A stretch of 64,000 bases of DNA from Pomphorhynchus laevis (GCA_012934845.2 WNNJ02001360.1:80284-144283), one strand, 5' to 3'. Shown: positions 1-12,460, counted from the first letter of the stretch. Notes: a model not told the origin generated them from the letters alone. Numbers and translations are program-made.

Positions 1-877
1 TGATATCACAAGTGTGCACGTGATTACCGACCACATTAAACTCAGAAGCTTTATTGATAATCAATCTATTGGTAATCATCTTTTATTGGATCACTTGCAA
101 TACGTCTTCGCTGATTTCGTCTTTCTACTAGGGTGAAAACGTAGTAATTCACCGACAACGAGAGGTGAATTTCTGTCTGGCTTCGAATCCAAATTATTAA
201 AACCACATTTTATGGTAAAAAATAAAATTTTGTGACTATTGGAAATTATTAGGACCCTTGGGACTTTTAAGGACTATCGGGGAGTCCTATCAACATTCCG
301 TACAACATTGTATTCGTTTACTAGTACACAAAAAATAGAAATGTACAGAGGATATTGTAAGTATTGTGTGTGCTGTATTGCTCGTTTTAAGTAAGTAAGG
401 GTTTTCTTAAATAACCGCTTGTTTTGGGAATGGTTATTTATTTTAAGTTAAGCTAGTATTTATCCGGTTGCTCACAACGGTTGTACAAAACACTGAATTC
501 CGTGTTTAAAAGTTATTGCAGTTTTTCCCAATCAAATGATGCGAAAGAAAATTCATTAGAAATGATGTCAAATTAAACCATTTAATAATGATAAAAATTA
601 TTTAGTATGTTTTAGACTAAAACATACTAAATGAAAGTTGTGATTTTGATAGCAACATTTTAATTCACTTTATGTTAAATGTAACTTCAGCAAAAACATT
701 ATTTCTTCTTAAGAAGAAATGGTAATATATTTTAGCTTTTTTTTGTGCAAACAATATTTTCTGTGGTGATAAAACAATACGGAAGCTAAATATTACGATC
801 AAATTCATTAATATGAACATGCAATAGTAACGCTAAACTAAAGTACAAGGACACATGATTCTGATTAATCATTTGGA
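1..877. other. AT-rich stretch without a recognised gene
   Basis: No reading frame of interest and no repeat structure was recognised. It lies downstream of the small minus-strand ORF, so its right end may hold that gene's 3' UTR. An ATTAAA-type signal on the minus strand near position 660 would suit. Confidence 0.4.
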
Positions 878-1126
878 TTAAGATTTATCCAATAGTATAC
901 TGGATTGTGTTCGTTGAATCCGTTCATTTATATTTCTCTGCATTTTTACCAAATTTTCAAAGAGTTCTTCTCCCGTTGGTGATTTAATAAGTATATTATT
1001 GAGCGGTTCTTGTCTGACAACTTTAGTTTTCATGTATTTTCCATACGACATGCTGAGCCCAAAGCATAACATCAACATTATCATAATAACGATACTTACA
1101 ACGAAATCGTCTGGATTAAACGACAT
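878..1126 (-). CDS. Possible small single-pass membrane protein, 82 aa
   Basis: This is an uninterrupted 82-codon frame starting in a good context (A at -3). Residues about 9-28 are strongly hydrophobic (VVSIVIMIMLMLCFGLSMSY), which suggests one transmembrane helix. The short N-terminus is acidic. The tail is polar and basic, with KTK and a likely helical stretch around ENLVKMQRNINERIQ. I do not recognise the family. The composition is typical of small integral membrane proteins of ER or mitochondria, but that is inference. No other coding sequence lies nearby, and introns cannot be excluded. A chance ORF is possible in DNA this AT-rich, but the ordered hydrophobic-then-charged layout argues mildly for a real gene. 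Confidence 0.4.
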   Translation of the reverse strand: MSFNPDDFVVSIVIMIMLMLCFGLSMSYGKYMKTKVVRQEPLNNILIKSPTGEELFENLVKMQRNINERIQRTQSSILLDKS

Positions 1127-1432
1127 TTTTTCGAGACTTTTATTTTTGCTAAAAGTTCGTCTGATTTAGCTAATACATGGAAGGTGTAAACCACCGAAAT
1201 TCAAGCTATAAAGAAATGGCGCGGGTTTCATTCATTACCATTAAAAATGTTAAGCATAATACCGATTTTAATAAATCACAAGATAGATATTGTAATTTAA
1301 TTACTAATTATTTGTTATGCAGGGCTTTCATCAATCTATGTTGAGCGTTCCTCAACCAAATTTGAGATGAATATAAATGACAAGAAATAAAAATAAAATA
1401 TTTATAATTTAATTTTTAATCACTTCGTTATT

Positions 1433-1775
1433 TTGAGCTTTCTAAAATATATCAGATCAGTTAACTTAATTTACGTATTTGGTACTGTATATAAATAATT
1501 AAAAATAGTAATAAATGCTTTAATCTTAAGATTTTATATAATTTATATTTATATAAAGTTAAAATTCAAAATAAAAGTCAATTTTTATGAATTAACTTAT
1601 AAATAACAGACGATGTATCAGGCATCAGAATAAGGAATATATGCTATCAGAAGGAACTTATATGCTATCGGATTCGGTCCCTATTCCTCGACCTAACATA
1701 TCAGCGGAGCCAAATACATGTTAATGCAGTATTTCATCTGATGAAATTTGATTATATGGTGTAATATCTTATTCT
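1433..1775 (+). repeat. Dispersed repeat, inverted copy at 36620-36967
   Basis: This segment matches the reverse complement of about 36620-36967 over more than 300 bp. Shared landmarks include ATCAGATCAG near the start, ACGATGTATCAG, and CCCTATTCCTCGA near the end. The other copy abuts Gypsy-3, directly beside the position where its LTR should start. This copy could therefore be a decayed solo LTR. The boundaries are approximate. Confidence 0.55.
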
Positions 1776-1900
1776 AAAACAGTATTAGAATAACCTCGCA
1801 TATTCATTCAGCATCCCTTGTTATGCTAAAATAGAAATTAGTACTTACTATCTGATTGTTATTTTACAACGTTATTTTTTTTATTTAGAAAAGGCAGTTT

Positions 1901-2075
1901 CAGAGCTTTCGTCGCGTTACAGCTTCCTCAGTGGCTCATTGTATGTTAATTATTTTTTAAACTTTTCTAAGGTGTGAAAAATAATTAGCTTTTCAAACTT
2001 TAACCTTAGAAAAGTTTGAAAAATAATTAACATACAATGAGCCACTGAGGAAGCCGTAACGCGACGAAAGCTCTG
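1901..2075. repeat. Foldback element with 72-bp inverted arms
   Basis: Arms 1901-1972 and 2004-2075 are near-perfect reverse complements separated by about 31 bp. Each arm holds CTGAGGA followed 14 nt later by GAAAG (plus strand 2045-2051 and 2066-2070), the two conserved boxes of a hammerhead core. The sequence between them forms only a weak stem. It is a non-autonomous foldback or MITE-like repeat, possibly derived from a PLE end. Confidence 0.7.
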
Positions 2076-4736
2076 GCAGTATATAGTAATAACTCAGCTC
2101 TTTGATCTAATAAACTCCGCACAATCTTGACAACATGAGGCTGAAAGATAAACGGACATTTAACTCTATGGCATTCAAAATAGGTGAATAAGCTGGGAAA
2201 TAGAACTTGCTAAACTCAGTAAAAGTCAAGGACTTTCCATTGTGAAAACGTGCATGGCCAAGTATAAGTACTGGTTTTAACAGGTTGGTATTGCCACATT
2301 TAACAAATATGTCCGTTAAACATTCTTAAAACAACTCTGCATTAACATGCTTTGAAATATCCTGCAAAACAGCATTTCAGTCTTGATCATGGCATCCACA
2401 CAGACATGTTTCGCGACACGTTTGGTGCTACTTTGAAGACTGCTGGAGTATTGACAAGAGATCTACTTCTATCATATCTTGTATTAACTTTAAATCCTAG
2501 CTGGTCAATAAAAATAGCTTTACTATTCGATTTAATCTTTTATTTCTCTAAATATGTTAGAGAAAATACGACGGAAAGTGATTACTGTTAATTTAATGTT
2601 TCATCTCGCAGATAAAACTGATAAACGTTTAGACATAATTTGCCCTCTGCTGTACAAAGAGATCACTGAATTTCCTAACCAACATATGTTGTTGGACGTT
2701 ACTAGGATTAGCGGACTATATGAATGACTTGTGCTTCTTGTGTTATTGATGTTGCCATCTTTGGTGCTTCCGTCAGTATATCATTAAAATTAGATATAAA
2801 TGTAACAATACAAATTAATTTATTTCAACTTTGGTCGGGAAAGAAATGTAGATTTTCGGTCAGAAAATATTCAGCATAGACCGAGAAACTCTTTAATATT
2901 ACATAAAATTTGCATTAACGATCCATTATTTTATCACGTTCATATCATCCTTAATCAATACAAATGCAGGCATAAATGAATAATGCTTGATGTTAATTTC
3001 TTATTTTTTAATCAAATTTATGAATTCTGTAATAGTCGATTATTAAGGAATTTCGTCTTTGATTACATGTTATCGAGGAATGTAACAAAATCCCTGAGTA
3101 TATTATACAGTTAAGCTTAAAGAAATATTTCAATCGTCAAGTCTAGAATAGAATCTTCAAGAGGGGCATTAACATTTATGGCTATGATTGTAAACGTGCA
3201 AAATAATTTTGGTGTCAGTCTTGCATTAATGAGAAATTAATAAAATATATTAACCCTATTATTTCTGAACACGCACAATATACAGAGCATGTACGATACA
3301 ACTACATTTGTATCCAATTGTACTAGCAGAACAAAGCTCGCATTTGCTTACTCCAAGTTAATCCGGGTAAACTGAGAAAAATGATCGACTCACTTTAAAA
3401 TGTTGTTTTAAATGGGAACCCTTTAAAATAAGTTGTGTGCAACATCTCTAGAAATACGTTCTCCAGGTATTAGTAGTACAAGTCTGAGTATACACCATAA
3501 GTAGGCCTTCTAACGTGTAAGAGCAGCGGATTATTTCACGATAAATACATTCTTCAGACATTATAAATTAATACCCAGCTACAATGTGGTCATTACGCAA
3601 ATCCATCATCTTATCGGGTTTACAATAAATTTTCATTACTCCATACAATGATAGCTTTAAGTATGATTGTACATAGTCTCTCTATTTTTGATCGTAAAAC
3701 ATTCAGCAACAGTACTCCTGACAGATGTCATATTATCAAGAAACCGAATGCTGATTCTGTTAGGAAGAGTTGACAAATTTGACAATTTGATTGAATTAAA
3801 TGCTTGCTGGTGATTTTACTCTTATTAAATAACTAAATGATGAGCCAACATAAAACAAAAAATAAAATAATCAAACAATGAAATAAAAAGCAACATGAAA
3901 TAGCGTTCAACCTTTAGATTGAACACTAGATAATTAATTGGATTGGGCTCAGTTAGCTGATCTGATAATTAATTGGATTGAACGCTGGATATTCGATTTT
4001 ATACAAGCAGTCGTTATTAATACATATAGATCTCAGTCGTTTACATTATTAATAAATCTGATGTGCAATTTATCGTTTTTAATTTATCGTTTAGTATTTA
4101 TAATTTGTTTCTTTATCTGATAAGTAATCTATTGATAAGCAATCTATTGAACGATATCTTAACAATTACATTCCGATTCACGCACAAAGAAAAATGTCGC
4201 TCAATTAATGTAATAAATTATATTATTGGTATCATTGTAACTGCTAATGTTAATGGCAAACAATACCCTTTCAGCCCAGTCATGATCTGTTTTATCTAAA
4301 TAAGCATTAGTATATGTCAAAAAGTTAATAAAAGTTATTGAACATATCTTGAAATATGTTACATTAAATTAGCGGAGACATCAAATTTTCATTATTTCCA
4401 TTTGAATGTTTAAGATTACTTAGAAAAATATTAAAGATTATTCTAAACATTTTTGATATTATTTCACTCGACTGGTTGTCACAATATTATAAATGGTAGC
4501 AATTGTAGATCTACAACGCTCTTTGCAAATTATAATAATTTATAAAAATTATTAAATAATTTATATATTTTTAACTTATTTACTAAATAATACAAATCTT
4601 AATTTTTAATATACAATTAGTTAATTTTTAAAATTCTAATAATTTATAAAATTCATTAAATAATTTATAACATATTTAACTTATTAAATAATCTATAAAT
4701 AATTTTAAATAGTTGATACTGATCCATTATTGATAA
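2076..4736. other. AT-rich intergenic DNA
   Basis: No convincing gene. A 79-codon frame at 2352-2591 has no recognisable motif. Near 3930-4010 a short phrase (GATAATTAATTGGATTG) occurs twice, and the stretch resembles the DNA at about 36940-37070 (shared GATTTTATACAAGC). It is probably an old copy of the same dispersed repeat. Confidence 0.4.
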
Positions 4737-4914
4737 ATAATTATTGGAGCTGGATCAAAGAAAAGAGGAAATTTTTTATTGATATTTCGCTAACTTCTGT
4801 TAGCATCTTCAGAAAATTACATTAAATTTCAGTAATTTTCTGAAGATGCTATCAGAAGTTAACGAAATATCAAAAATAATTTATTATTACCTTTGATCCA
4901 GATCCAATAATTAT
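4737..4914. repeat. Foldback element with hammerhead-like boxes
   Basis: The outer ends (ATTATTGGAGCTGGATCAAAG-like on the left, its reverse complement on the right) and the inner arms pair across a centre near 4825. On the minus strand, 4812-4785 reads CTGAAGA, T, a perfect 6-bp stem GCTAAC/GTTAGC with loop AGAA, then GAAA. The plus-strand copy at 4840-4867 has the same layout with a damaged stem. A shorter relative with the same ends lies at about 40486-40556. Confidence 0.65.
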
Positions 4915-6599
4915 TTAAAAATTTTCAACTTCATATTTTTTCGTGTTGTACAAATTGTGTTTCAATTTCAGAGCAAGGATATTTTTTATGACAAATTAAC
5001 AAAGAGTATTACGATATTCGAAGAACATTGGGATATCTTTTTAAATAAAAATCAGGTTAATGATTTTATATTTATGAAAAAAGAAAAAACCATTCGAGGC
5101 GTATCTGCTTGGCGCAACCAAGCATTTCAATATTTTTGTAGCATAAAACTGCTTTATGGGACGTATTTTACCTTCAAGTATTAGACTAAAGAAACGAGTT
5201 TAAGTAGTAGAAAGTCAATAATATGTAAAATATTAAAAATTTAATATCTTTACAACAAAAACAGTAGTCGCTTTAAATTCTCAGGGTTAAAATTTTTTAA
5301 ATTTATACATCTACAAAATATCAAGTGGTTGTGGCGCATACAAGGAGATTTATTAAAATATTTAACTTTTTAACAAACAATTAATATAATATCAACTTGC
5401 TTAAAAGTTTAATATCCTAACGTTTATAAATTGTTACAATTTTGAATTCATCGTTATGTTTTTACATTGCGCTAGATTCACTTTATAGTTTGTAGGCGTA
5501 TTAATAAGCACAATCTTGTTAAAACTTGAGAATTTAAAACAACCACTGTTCAAATTAGAGAAAATATTGCATTTTCAATTTTACAAATATTATTGTTCGT
5601 TAGTAATTTAATTTGAAAAAAAAATATTTTTTTTCATCCTAGATTTATTCGTCTTGAATTTATTAATCATGGAAATATATTTATGATTTGCAACAATATC
5701 TAATTTAAATAATATAAGCGTCCATATACAAAATTTAATAATTAAATAAATCCGATAAAGAAAGATTTTCGCCCAAATATCAAAAACATCAACTTTGCTT
5801 TCCATATGATAAAAATCACTTTTCCTACGCTCACATTGACTTGTATAATCATCAAACATTGCCTTCTATTATTTTTAATATATATACTTCAATACAAGCC
5901 TTAAGTCCCATTTACCATATGTATCATTTCCGTTCCTCCCCATACACCAATCGGTGCTGACCCATAAAAAAACACTAAAGCGAAGAAATAAATATGTAAG
6001 ACCAATAAATGAAATGAAATAAACAACTGGAATATATTTAAATAAATTAAATGCAAAACTTATTCAAAATCTATCATTAGTTTAATCAGAGTTTTGAACA
6101 ATTCCCGACCTTCGTTGTCAAAAAGAGAACTTCAATCAAGTATGAATCGATCATTATTCAATTTGTGGCATGTAATTTTGTTTTGTTTTGTCAAGTTGTT
6201 GAGTAAAGTGTTCAGCTTCACATCGTTTCTCTTAGTCGTTACAGAGCTAACTGAGGAACAAAAACTTCCTGTACTGATTAACACGATTAGTGGTTCGCCT
6301 AACTAGCGTATCGCTGATTGTGAAACTTTTCAGACCGCCTTTGAAAAACTAGAGTCTATGTTTACAAAGCCGAAAAACACAGTGAACTGTGCTTTTCTTT
6401 CTTTTCAACGGTCACAAAATCTTTCTAAAGAATTCGATTTTATAGAGAATAAATAGAGAATTCTTGCTAAAGAATTCTATTTCTTTACAAGCGGATTAAT
6501 ATCAACAAATATAATAATAAGATTTTCTTAACAGAAACATACATAAGTTGATAAATACACAAAAACACAGTTCGATGAAATAATATTATTATACATTCT
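4915..6599. other. AT-rich intergenic DNA
   Basis: Open frames here (for example 4957-5184, 5608-5859, 6094-6306) are short, AT-driven and carry no domain I recognise. No repeat structure was found. Confidence 0.35.
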
Positions 6600-7735
6600 A
6601 TCTTCACCAACAACTTCTTCTGACTTCTTCTATACCTTCAAGGCCTCAGGTTCAGAGGGATATGAGCCCACCGGCCGCACCAGCGTACCGCCTTCCGACT
6701 GAACAATTCGGGGTCTCTAACATCCTAAGAGTACAGTAGAGACGGACTATGGTCGGTAATCTCGAGATGAAAAGCTTGAGAAACCGTAGTATTTGCTATG
6801 GGGGACGTCCTCTAGAGAAGAATGCTAATCCCTAGATAGCCCAAGTACCGCAAAGGCGTATAAAGGTTTATCAATTCAATGACATATGCTGGTCTGTTTC
6901 AGAGACCACCTAGCTCTCTTCAGGGTAAGTTTAAGTCTATCCAGGTAAGCTTTCGCCGACCAGTTCACCGTAATTGTGAACCCCAGATATTTTACTCGAC
7001 TCGTGAAAATGGGGAGTTGTTGAGACTAAAATGGAGGAGATAGCAGAGAGTGCTAATCTCTAAAGTTGTTTTTTCGTGGCAATGGCGCCATGAAAGACGA
7101 CCACCTGCGATTTTTCGGAGTTTAAAATAAGATTGGAAGGAGTAAGCAAGTCTTTTAATCTCAAAAAACGGTTGATGTCCGAGACTACATCTTTGCTCCT
7201 GCGTCCAGAAAACAAGGCTGTGGTATCATCAGCGGATACCACGAGATATTGTTCACGTTTAAATTCTTTGAAGAGAACAATGGAGGCAGCAAGGTATAAG
7301 ACAGGAGAAAGTGGGGAGCTTTGAGGCACACCTGTAATAGGGTAGAACTGAAGTGCATCAGGGTCGTCTTCATAGAAGAACCGCTTGGTATGCAGCAATA
7401 TCTCCCCCTGTTAACAATTCTCGCAGGCAACCCGATGATCCTGAGGAAAGAGATAACAAAGGGAATGAAAATGCGGTCAAATACAGCAGAAAAGTCAAGA
7501 AAAACAGCCACAGTAAGCTGATGACTATTATCTTGACAAAACTGGTGCATTTCACCAATTGTAGAATAGACCGAGCGATCTTTGACAAACCCATGAAAAC
7601 TCGGCGGGAGTAAATTACGCCTACTTAAATGCTCGCGGATTCTACGCACAAGCGCTTTTTCGAAAATGGAGATGAGGGGATTTTGAATCGAAATGGGCCG
7701 CAGGTCTTTGGGACATTAAACCGATTTTTCTCTTG
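6600..7735 (-). mobile_element. LINE-B fragment (I/Jockey-like non-LTR retrotransposon), minus copy
   Basis: Read on the minus strand this gives a reverse transcriptase core in several frames. In order: CPKDLRPISIQN and EKALVRRIREHL (about 7715-7640), LPPSFHGFVKDRS, FLDFSAVFD, TGVPQSSPLSPVLY, the catalytic-box equivalent SADDT, and FLRLKDLLTP. The frames are 7185-7649, then 7060-7398 after a frameshift. The 3' part (6650-7060) matches 33480-33880 of the plus-strand copy, including GTAAAATATCTGGGGTTCAC. The element is 5'-truncated, with no endonuclease seen, and frameshifted. The exact clade is uncertain. Confidence 0.75.
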
Positions 7736-8149
7736 TAAAAATATACGACATCTACAGTTGATGCCAGTTATACCTTATGGTGAGGCTATAAGCATTATTG
7801 CGGTCACTTTTCTTCTTTGATCGATTGTCAAAAGCAGGCAAACTCGAGAAGAGAGTGAATCGACGATTTGGAGCTGCCCTGAAGTGGGCCCTAAGAGTTA
7901 AGGATATCCGTAACAGATAAGTCTCTGCTCCTGAAGTCACCCCAAGTCGAGATTGGCTGGGGAGCCCCCATTGGGGGCTGGCGTCTGTGTTAGGCGCATG
8001 TCAGGTTAAGCTTCCCGACGAAAGTTGTAAAAAACCATACAGGTTTATACTTCCCTGTTCGTGTTAATTAAAAAGGTTGTTTTGGAATTCTTTGTTAGTA
8101 ATAATATCAGTTAAAATAAATTAGATCATACTCCACGTATTAATTGATA
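7736..8149. other. Unassigned spacer with GC-rich hairpin
   Basis: This lies between two transposon fragments. At 7963-7979 there is a tight 7-bp hairpin, AGCCCCC with loop ATT and GGGGGCT, unusual for this AT-rich neighbourhood. The minus-strand frame at 7752-7940 shows no domain. It may be more of LINE-B. Confidence 0.35.
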
Positions 8150-8880
8150 TTGGGGAGGGTCTTGGTGAATTTAAATCTCTACAAGCTCTTGAGCGCTGCA
8201 AACATCCTACAAAGCCTTGTAACGGGATTGCCCATCTAGCATCAGACGTTTATGCACGTCCCATAACTAGAATGTTCACTACATATATTAATGTAAAAGA
8301 TCAAACCCTAGAAAATGTAAATTTGATGGTATTGGACTCGTTGTATACTGTTATAATACTTGGTCATTCATTTCTCTAACCCTTTCGTGATTTGAAAATA
8401 CATTTTAGAGGCGCTAACCACTGTATTTGTTTACAAACATCTTCAATGCGTTCTTATCAATTACCCAATCCGAGCTTATTTCGTTTCCCCCGATTGCTAA
8501 CCCAATTCAAACCCAGTCCATAGGCCATCTACAAATTAAAAGGTTACTGCGTGAAGATATCATCGAATATATTTATTCTTCCATACGAGTACAAGCTTTT
8601 ATTGTTACTAATCGAAATGGTAATCATCGTATGATAGTGGATTATTCACGAACTATTCACACTTCTGGATGAATATTTTTTACAAAGAACAGACGATCTA
8701 ATTGACAAAATTTTCCAATATAAATTCTCCAGCTCTTGAAATTTAAAATCGGCTTATAATCAAATACCACTGTAACCTCAAGATAGGAAGTATACAGCAT
8801 TTGAAGCTAGCGGATAACTTTATAATTATAAAAGGATTCTTTCTAGTTTAAATAGTCCTAGATTATTTTTACTCAAGCGT
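8150..8880 (+). mobile_element. Decayed Gypsy fragment (Gypsy-4): protease to reverse transcriptase
   Basis: Translated in shifting frames, the DNA resembles the Gypsy pol region from the end of the aspartic protease (a VIILGHSFL motif near 8345, the family's ILG-x-x-FL) into the reverse transcriptase N-terminus (KRLLREDIIEYIYSS, then RMIVDYSRTI near 8630, then YTAFEASG near 8800). Gypsy-1 shows the equivalents RLVVDFSQTI and YTAFEACG. Several stops and frameshifts are present. No LTR was found. The 81-codon frame 8427-8672 is part of it. Confidence 0.65.
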
Positions 8881-8884
8881 ATTC

Positions 8885-9595
8885 CGGTCTTATGTCCTAA
8901 AGATCTACGGCCCATTTCGATCCAAAATTCCATCATCTCCATATACGAAAAAGCGCTTGCGCGTATAATTCGCGTTCATTTAAGTATGCGTAACTTAATC
9001 CCACCGAGTTTTCATGGGTTTCTCAAAAGGCGCTCGGTCCGATCAGCAATTAGTGAAGTGAATCAGTTTTGCGAGATAACAGTCATCAACTCGATGTAGC
9101 TGTTTTCCTTGATTTTTCTGCTGCCTTTGACCGCATCTCCATTCCCTTCGTTATCTCCTCTCTCAGGTCCCTCGGGTTGCCTGCGAGAATTGTTAACAGA
9201 TTGGAGATATTGCTGTAAACCAAACTGTTCCACTAAAAAGACGACCTGATGCGCGTACGTTTTATTCTATTACGGGTGTGCATCGAGAATATCCACTTTA
9301 TCTTATCTTATTTCTTGTTGCCTCCATCGTAATATTCAATAATTTTAAGCGTGATCAACATCTAGTGGTATACGCTAATGATACCACAACTCTGTTCTTT
9401 GGACACAGGTGCAAGTATGTAGTCTTGAACATCAGCCGTTTTTTAAGACTAAAAAACCACCTACCCATATCCAATTTTGTTTTAAACTCCTCTAAATCGC
9501 AGGTGGTTGTCTTTCATGACGGTCATGCAGCAATGAAAAAATTAAAGAGACTAGCACTCTATGCTCTATCCTCCATTTTGTAGTCTCAAAAAAAT
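8885..9595 (+). mobile_element. LINE-B fragment, plus copy
   Basis: This is homologous to the minus copy at 6.6-7.7 kb. Translation gives CPKDLRPISIQN, YEKALARIIRVHL, PPSFHGFLKRRS, then (frame 9278-9583) DQHLVVYANDTTTLFFG and RFLRLKNHLP. It covers only the middle of the reverse transcriptase domain and is frameshifted. It stops against the 3' end of LINE-A copy A near 9600. The two LINE-B pieces at 7 and 9 kb are in inverted orientation around Gypsy-4. Confidence 0.7.
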
Positions 9596-12260
9596 ATTTT
9601 TTTAACGTGGCAAATGCTTGCCAGCGGACGCTTACATGACCACAACAAAACAAAAATTTAAATCATGTGTCGAGGTGTGAACAAAGAAGGTATTTAAATG
9701 TGATAAAGGAGGGAGCGCGGTGGATGTGGAGAGAGTTGATTCCAGGCGAGTGAGGCGGCGACGAGGAAGGATCGGAGACCGTAGTTGTCGGAGTAATTGG
9801 GAACGTGGAGTAAGTGGGAATTACGGGAACGCAGCGTTAGCGAGGTGGCTCGAGTGTCGTCTAAGAAAGGAAGGCTGATGAACGATGGGGAGCCGACAGC
9901 GATGAGACGAAAAGTTACGAGAAGGCGGAGTTTGATACAGATGTGGATGGTGGGCCAGGAGAGTTGGGCAAAATATGTGGATGTGTGGTCGAAGCGACGG
10001 AGACGAAAGAGCACTCGAACGGCGGTGTTGATTATTCGTTGTAGGGGTAGGATTATGGATTTTAGAAAATTGGCGAAAAGGCTAAGAGAGTAATCGATTT
10101 TAGGAAAAAGAGTTGAAAGAGACATACAAGAACGGAAGTCGATAAGGAGCGGATACGGCGGATGTCACGGAGAATTAAGTTAGACGAGCGAACCTTGTCA
10201 CGGACGAAGGGTTTAAAGGAAAACCCTTCGTTTTAAAGTTTAAGGGAAAGGTGATAATCGAAATGGAAGCCTAAGAAAGTGAGATTGTGTACTATGGGGA
10301 TGATCGATGAGGCAAAACATACAGTGGGATAATATATGTTTGGTTTACGATGGAGGATCCACATTATTTTAGACTTGTCGGGGTTTAGGACGAGATGGAG
10401 ATTGGAGAGACGTTCGTAGATAAAAGAAAGACAGTTGGAGGCAGAAATGTCGATATCGTGTATGCGATGTGCGGGTGCATGAGCATAGATGAGGACGTCA
10501 TTAATGTATTGCATCACGTTAAAGGAAAAAGGTTTGATAAACGGAGAGATATCGCCAAGCAGAAGATAGAGAAGCAGGAGACCTAGGACTGAACCTTGTG
10601 GGACCCCGCAAAAGATAGGGATGGGAGGGGAGGATGATGAATTAGAACAGACGCCAAAGAAACGGTCGGACAGATATGAGGCAAAACATGCTACGGAGGA
10701 ATAAGAAAAGCCGTAATCATAACGAAGGCGATAAAGGAGGACGGAGTGGTCGACAATGTCGAAGGCGGAGGAGAGGTCGTGGGAGATGAGAACACTATAG
10801 AGCCTTGTCTCGAGAAATGAGTAAGTCCTTGTAAGCTTTCATGCAGGCGATTTCTACGGAGTGATAAGAGCGGAAAGCGATTTGGAAAGGAGGGTACAGA
10901 TTGGATGACGAGAGATAAGCGTTGATCTGTATTAAGATGAGGCGTTCTAAGAGCTTAGAAAGAGTAGGGAGTAGTGAAATGGGGCGATAGCTAGAAGGAA
11001 AGGAGGGGTCGAGCGATTGTTTCTTTAGTAGGGAACGAACGATTGCGGATTTCCAGTGTGAAGGGAAAATACGACTGCGGTTGAACGTGTTAAACAAGGT
11101 TGTGAGAAAAAAGCATATCGATGAGCATATGGATTTAAGTATGTGGTAGGCAAATGATCGGCAGGTGAGGTTTTGCTGGGCAAGGGCATGAGGACAGATG
11201 ATACTTCTGTAGGTGAGACAAGAAGAAGATGAAAGAGTTCCGGGAGAATGAGGCTAGGCGGGGCCGAGTGGGATAATATGGAGACCGGGCTGTGAGAGAG
11301 CAACGTGGATACTTTGCTCTGGAGAAATGACGAATAATCATGGGGATTGATGTTGCACGGCGGAGAGGAGCGAGCAAGGATTGAGTTAAAAGTATTCCAT
11401 AGAGTCTTAGTGTTGAATGAAGTGATGATTTTATGCTGACAAAATGAGTTGCATTTGGTACGTAGTAGGAGGAGATGAGACCGCCGATGAGCAAGATAGG
11501 TATCACGGAAAGACGGAGTGATCGAGCGGAAATCACATCTGAGAGCGGTGATATACTCGAAAAGCATAACGGAGTCGACGCTTTGAGAGTAGGCACTGGA
11601 TGTCAAACCACGGGGCACGGTGCAAGCGACGGTGTGGGTGAGGCTTGAAGGGCAAGAGAATATCGAGAATGAATGTGAGTTCAGAGTCGAAAAGAAAGGC
11701 GAGATCGTATGGAGATGAATATGTTATTGTGGGATAGGATAGAGACGATTTGAGTAAGGCAGAGCGGAGAAGGGAGAGATCAAGATTTCTCCAAGAGCGA
11801 CGTAGTATTGTAGGTGTGTGAGGAGGGGTGTGGTTGTGAGCGAGATCAAGGGTGACGAAAATGTGATCGGATATACCAGGATCGAAAATGGACAGTGAGG
11901 TGTAGGCAGCAAAATGATCGGGGACAGCGATGATGTCGAGCGTCCCACCAAGGATATGTGTGGGGGCAGTGGAGATGGGTTTGTAGTTATAGTTGGATAG
12001 AATGTTGATGAACTGGATTGACTCGGTGGAAGAGGGGCGGTCGAGGCAGATGTTGAAGTCGCCAAGAACGATTGAAGGGATTGAGGACAAAGAACAGTGA
12101 CAAAGAACAGTCGCCAAAGAACACATGACGGAAGTCGATAAGGGGGCAGATACGGCGGATGTCACGGAGAATTAAGTTAGACGAGCGGACTTTGTCACGG
12201 ACGAAGGGTTTAATGGAAAGGTGATAATCGAAATGGAAGCCTAATACACATCCTAAATTA
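9596..12260 (-). mobile_element. LINE-A copy A (L2/CR1-like non-LTR retrotransposon), rearranged
   Basis: On the minus strand the order is the end of an apurinic-type endonuclease (VLGDFNICLDRPSS, GTLDIIAVPDHF, then SDHIFVTLDL; frame 11533-12165), the linker and reverse transcriptase start (frames 11025-11618 and 10795-11097, SYRPISLLPTLSKLLERL), the late RT palm with KSKIMWIL (10233-10517), and the L2-type C-terminal tail (9694-10125, FDHTSTYFAQLSWPT, AASLAWNQLSPH). Many frameshifts break it. The block at about 10120-10262 is repeated at 12105-12245, placing a C-terminal piece upstream of the endonuclease. The 3' end shares TTACATGACCAC with copy B. Confidence 0.85.
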
Positions 12261-12460
12261 GAATGTGTATTCCTCAAGGAGGGTTCTATTCTAAGCCCAT
12301 TATTATTTATGTTAAATTAGAGGAACAAAGAAAAATCAGAGACAAAAGAAAATTGTTACAGTTTCGTACAAAACTGTAATAATTTTCTATTTCTAATGGC
12401 AGTTGTCATAGAAATATTGAATAATCTGTTGAAAAAGTTAGTGTGTCCAAGTGCACTTAA

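Noticed and set aside
2352-2591. 79-codon plus-strand frame with a hydrophobic middle
   Set aside because: No recognisable family, poor context and AT-driven composition; not enough to call a gene.
11724-12065. Ser/Pro/Thr-rich minus-strand frame resembling a low-complexity secreted protein
   Set aside because: It is an alternate frame of the LINE-A endonuclease region, whose true frame has recognisable motifs.
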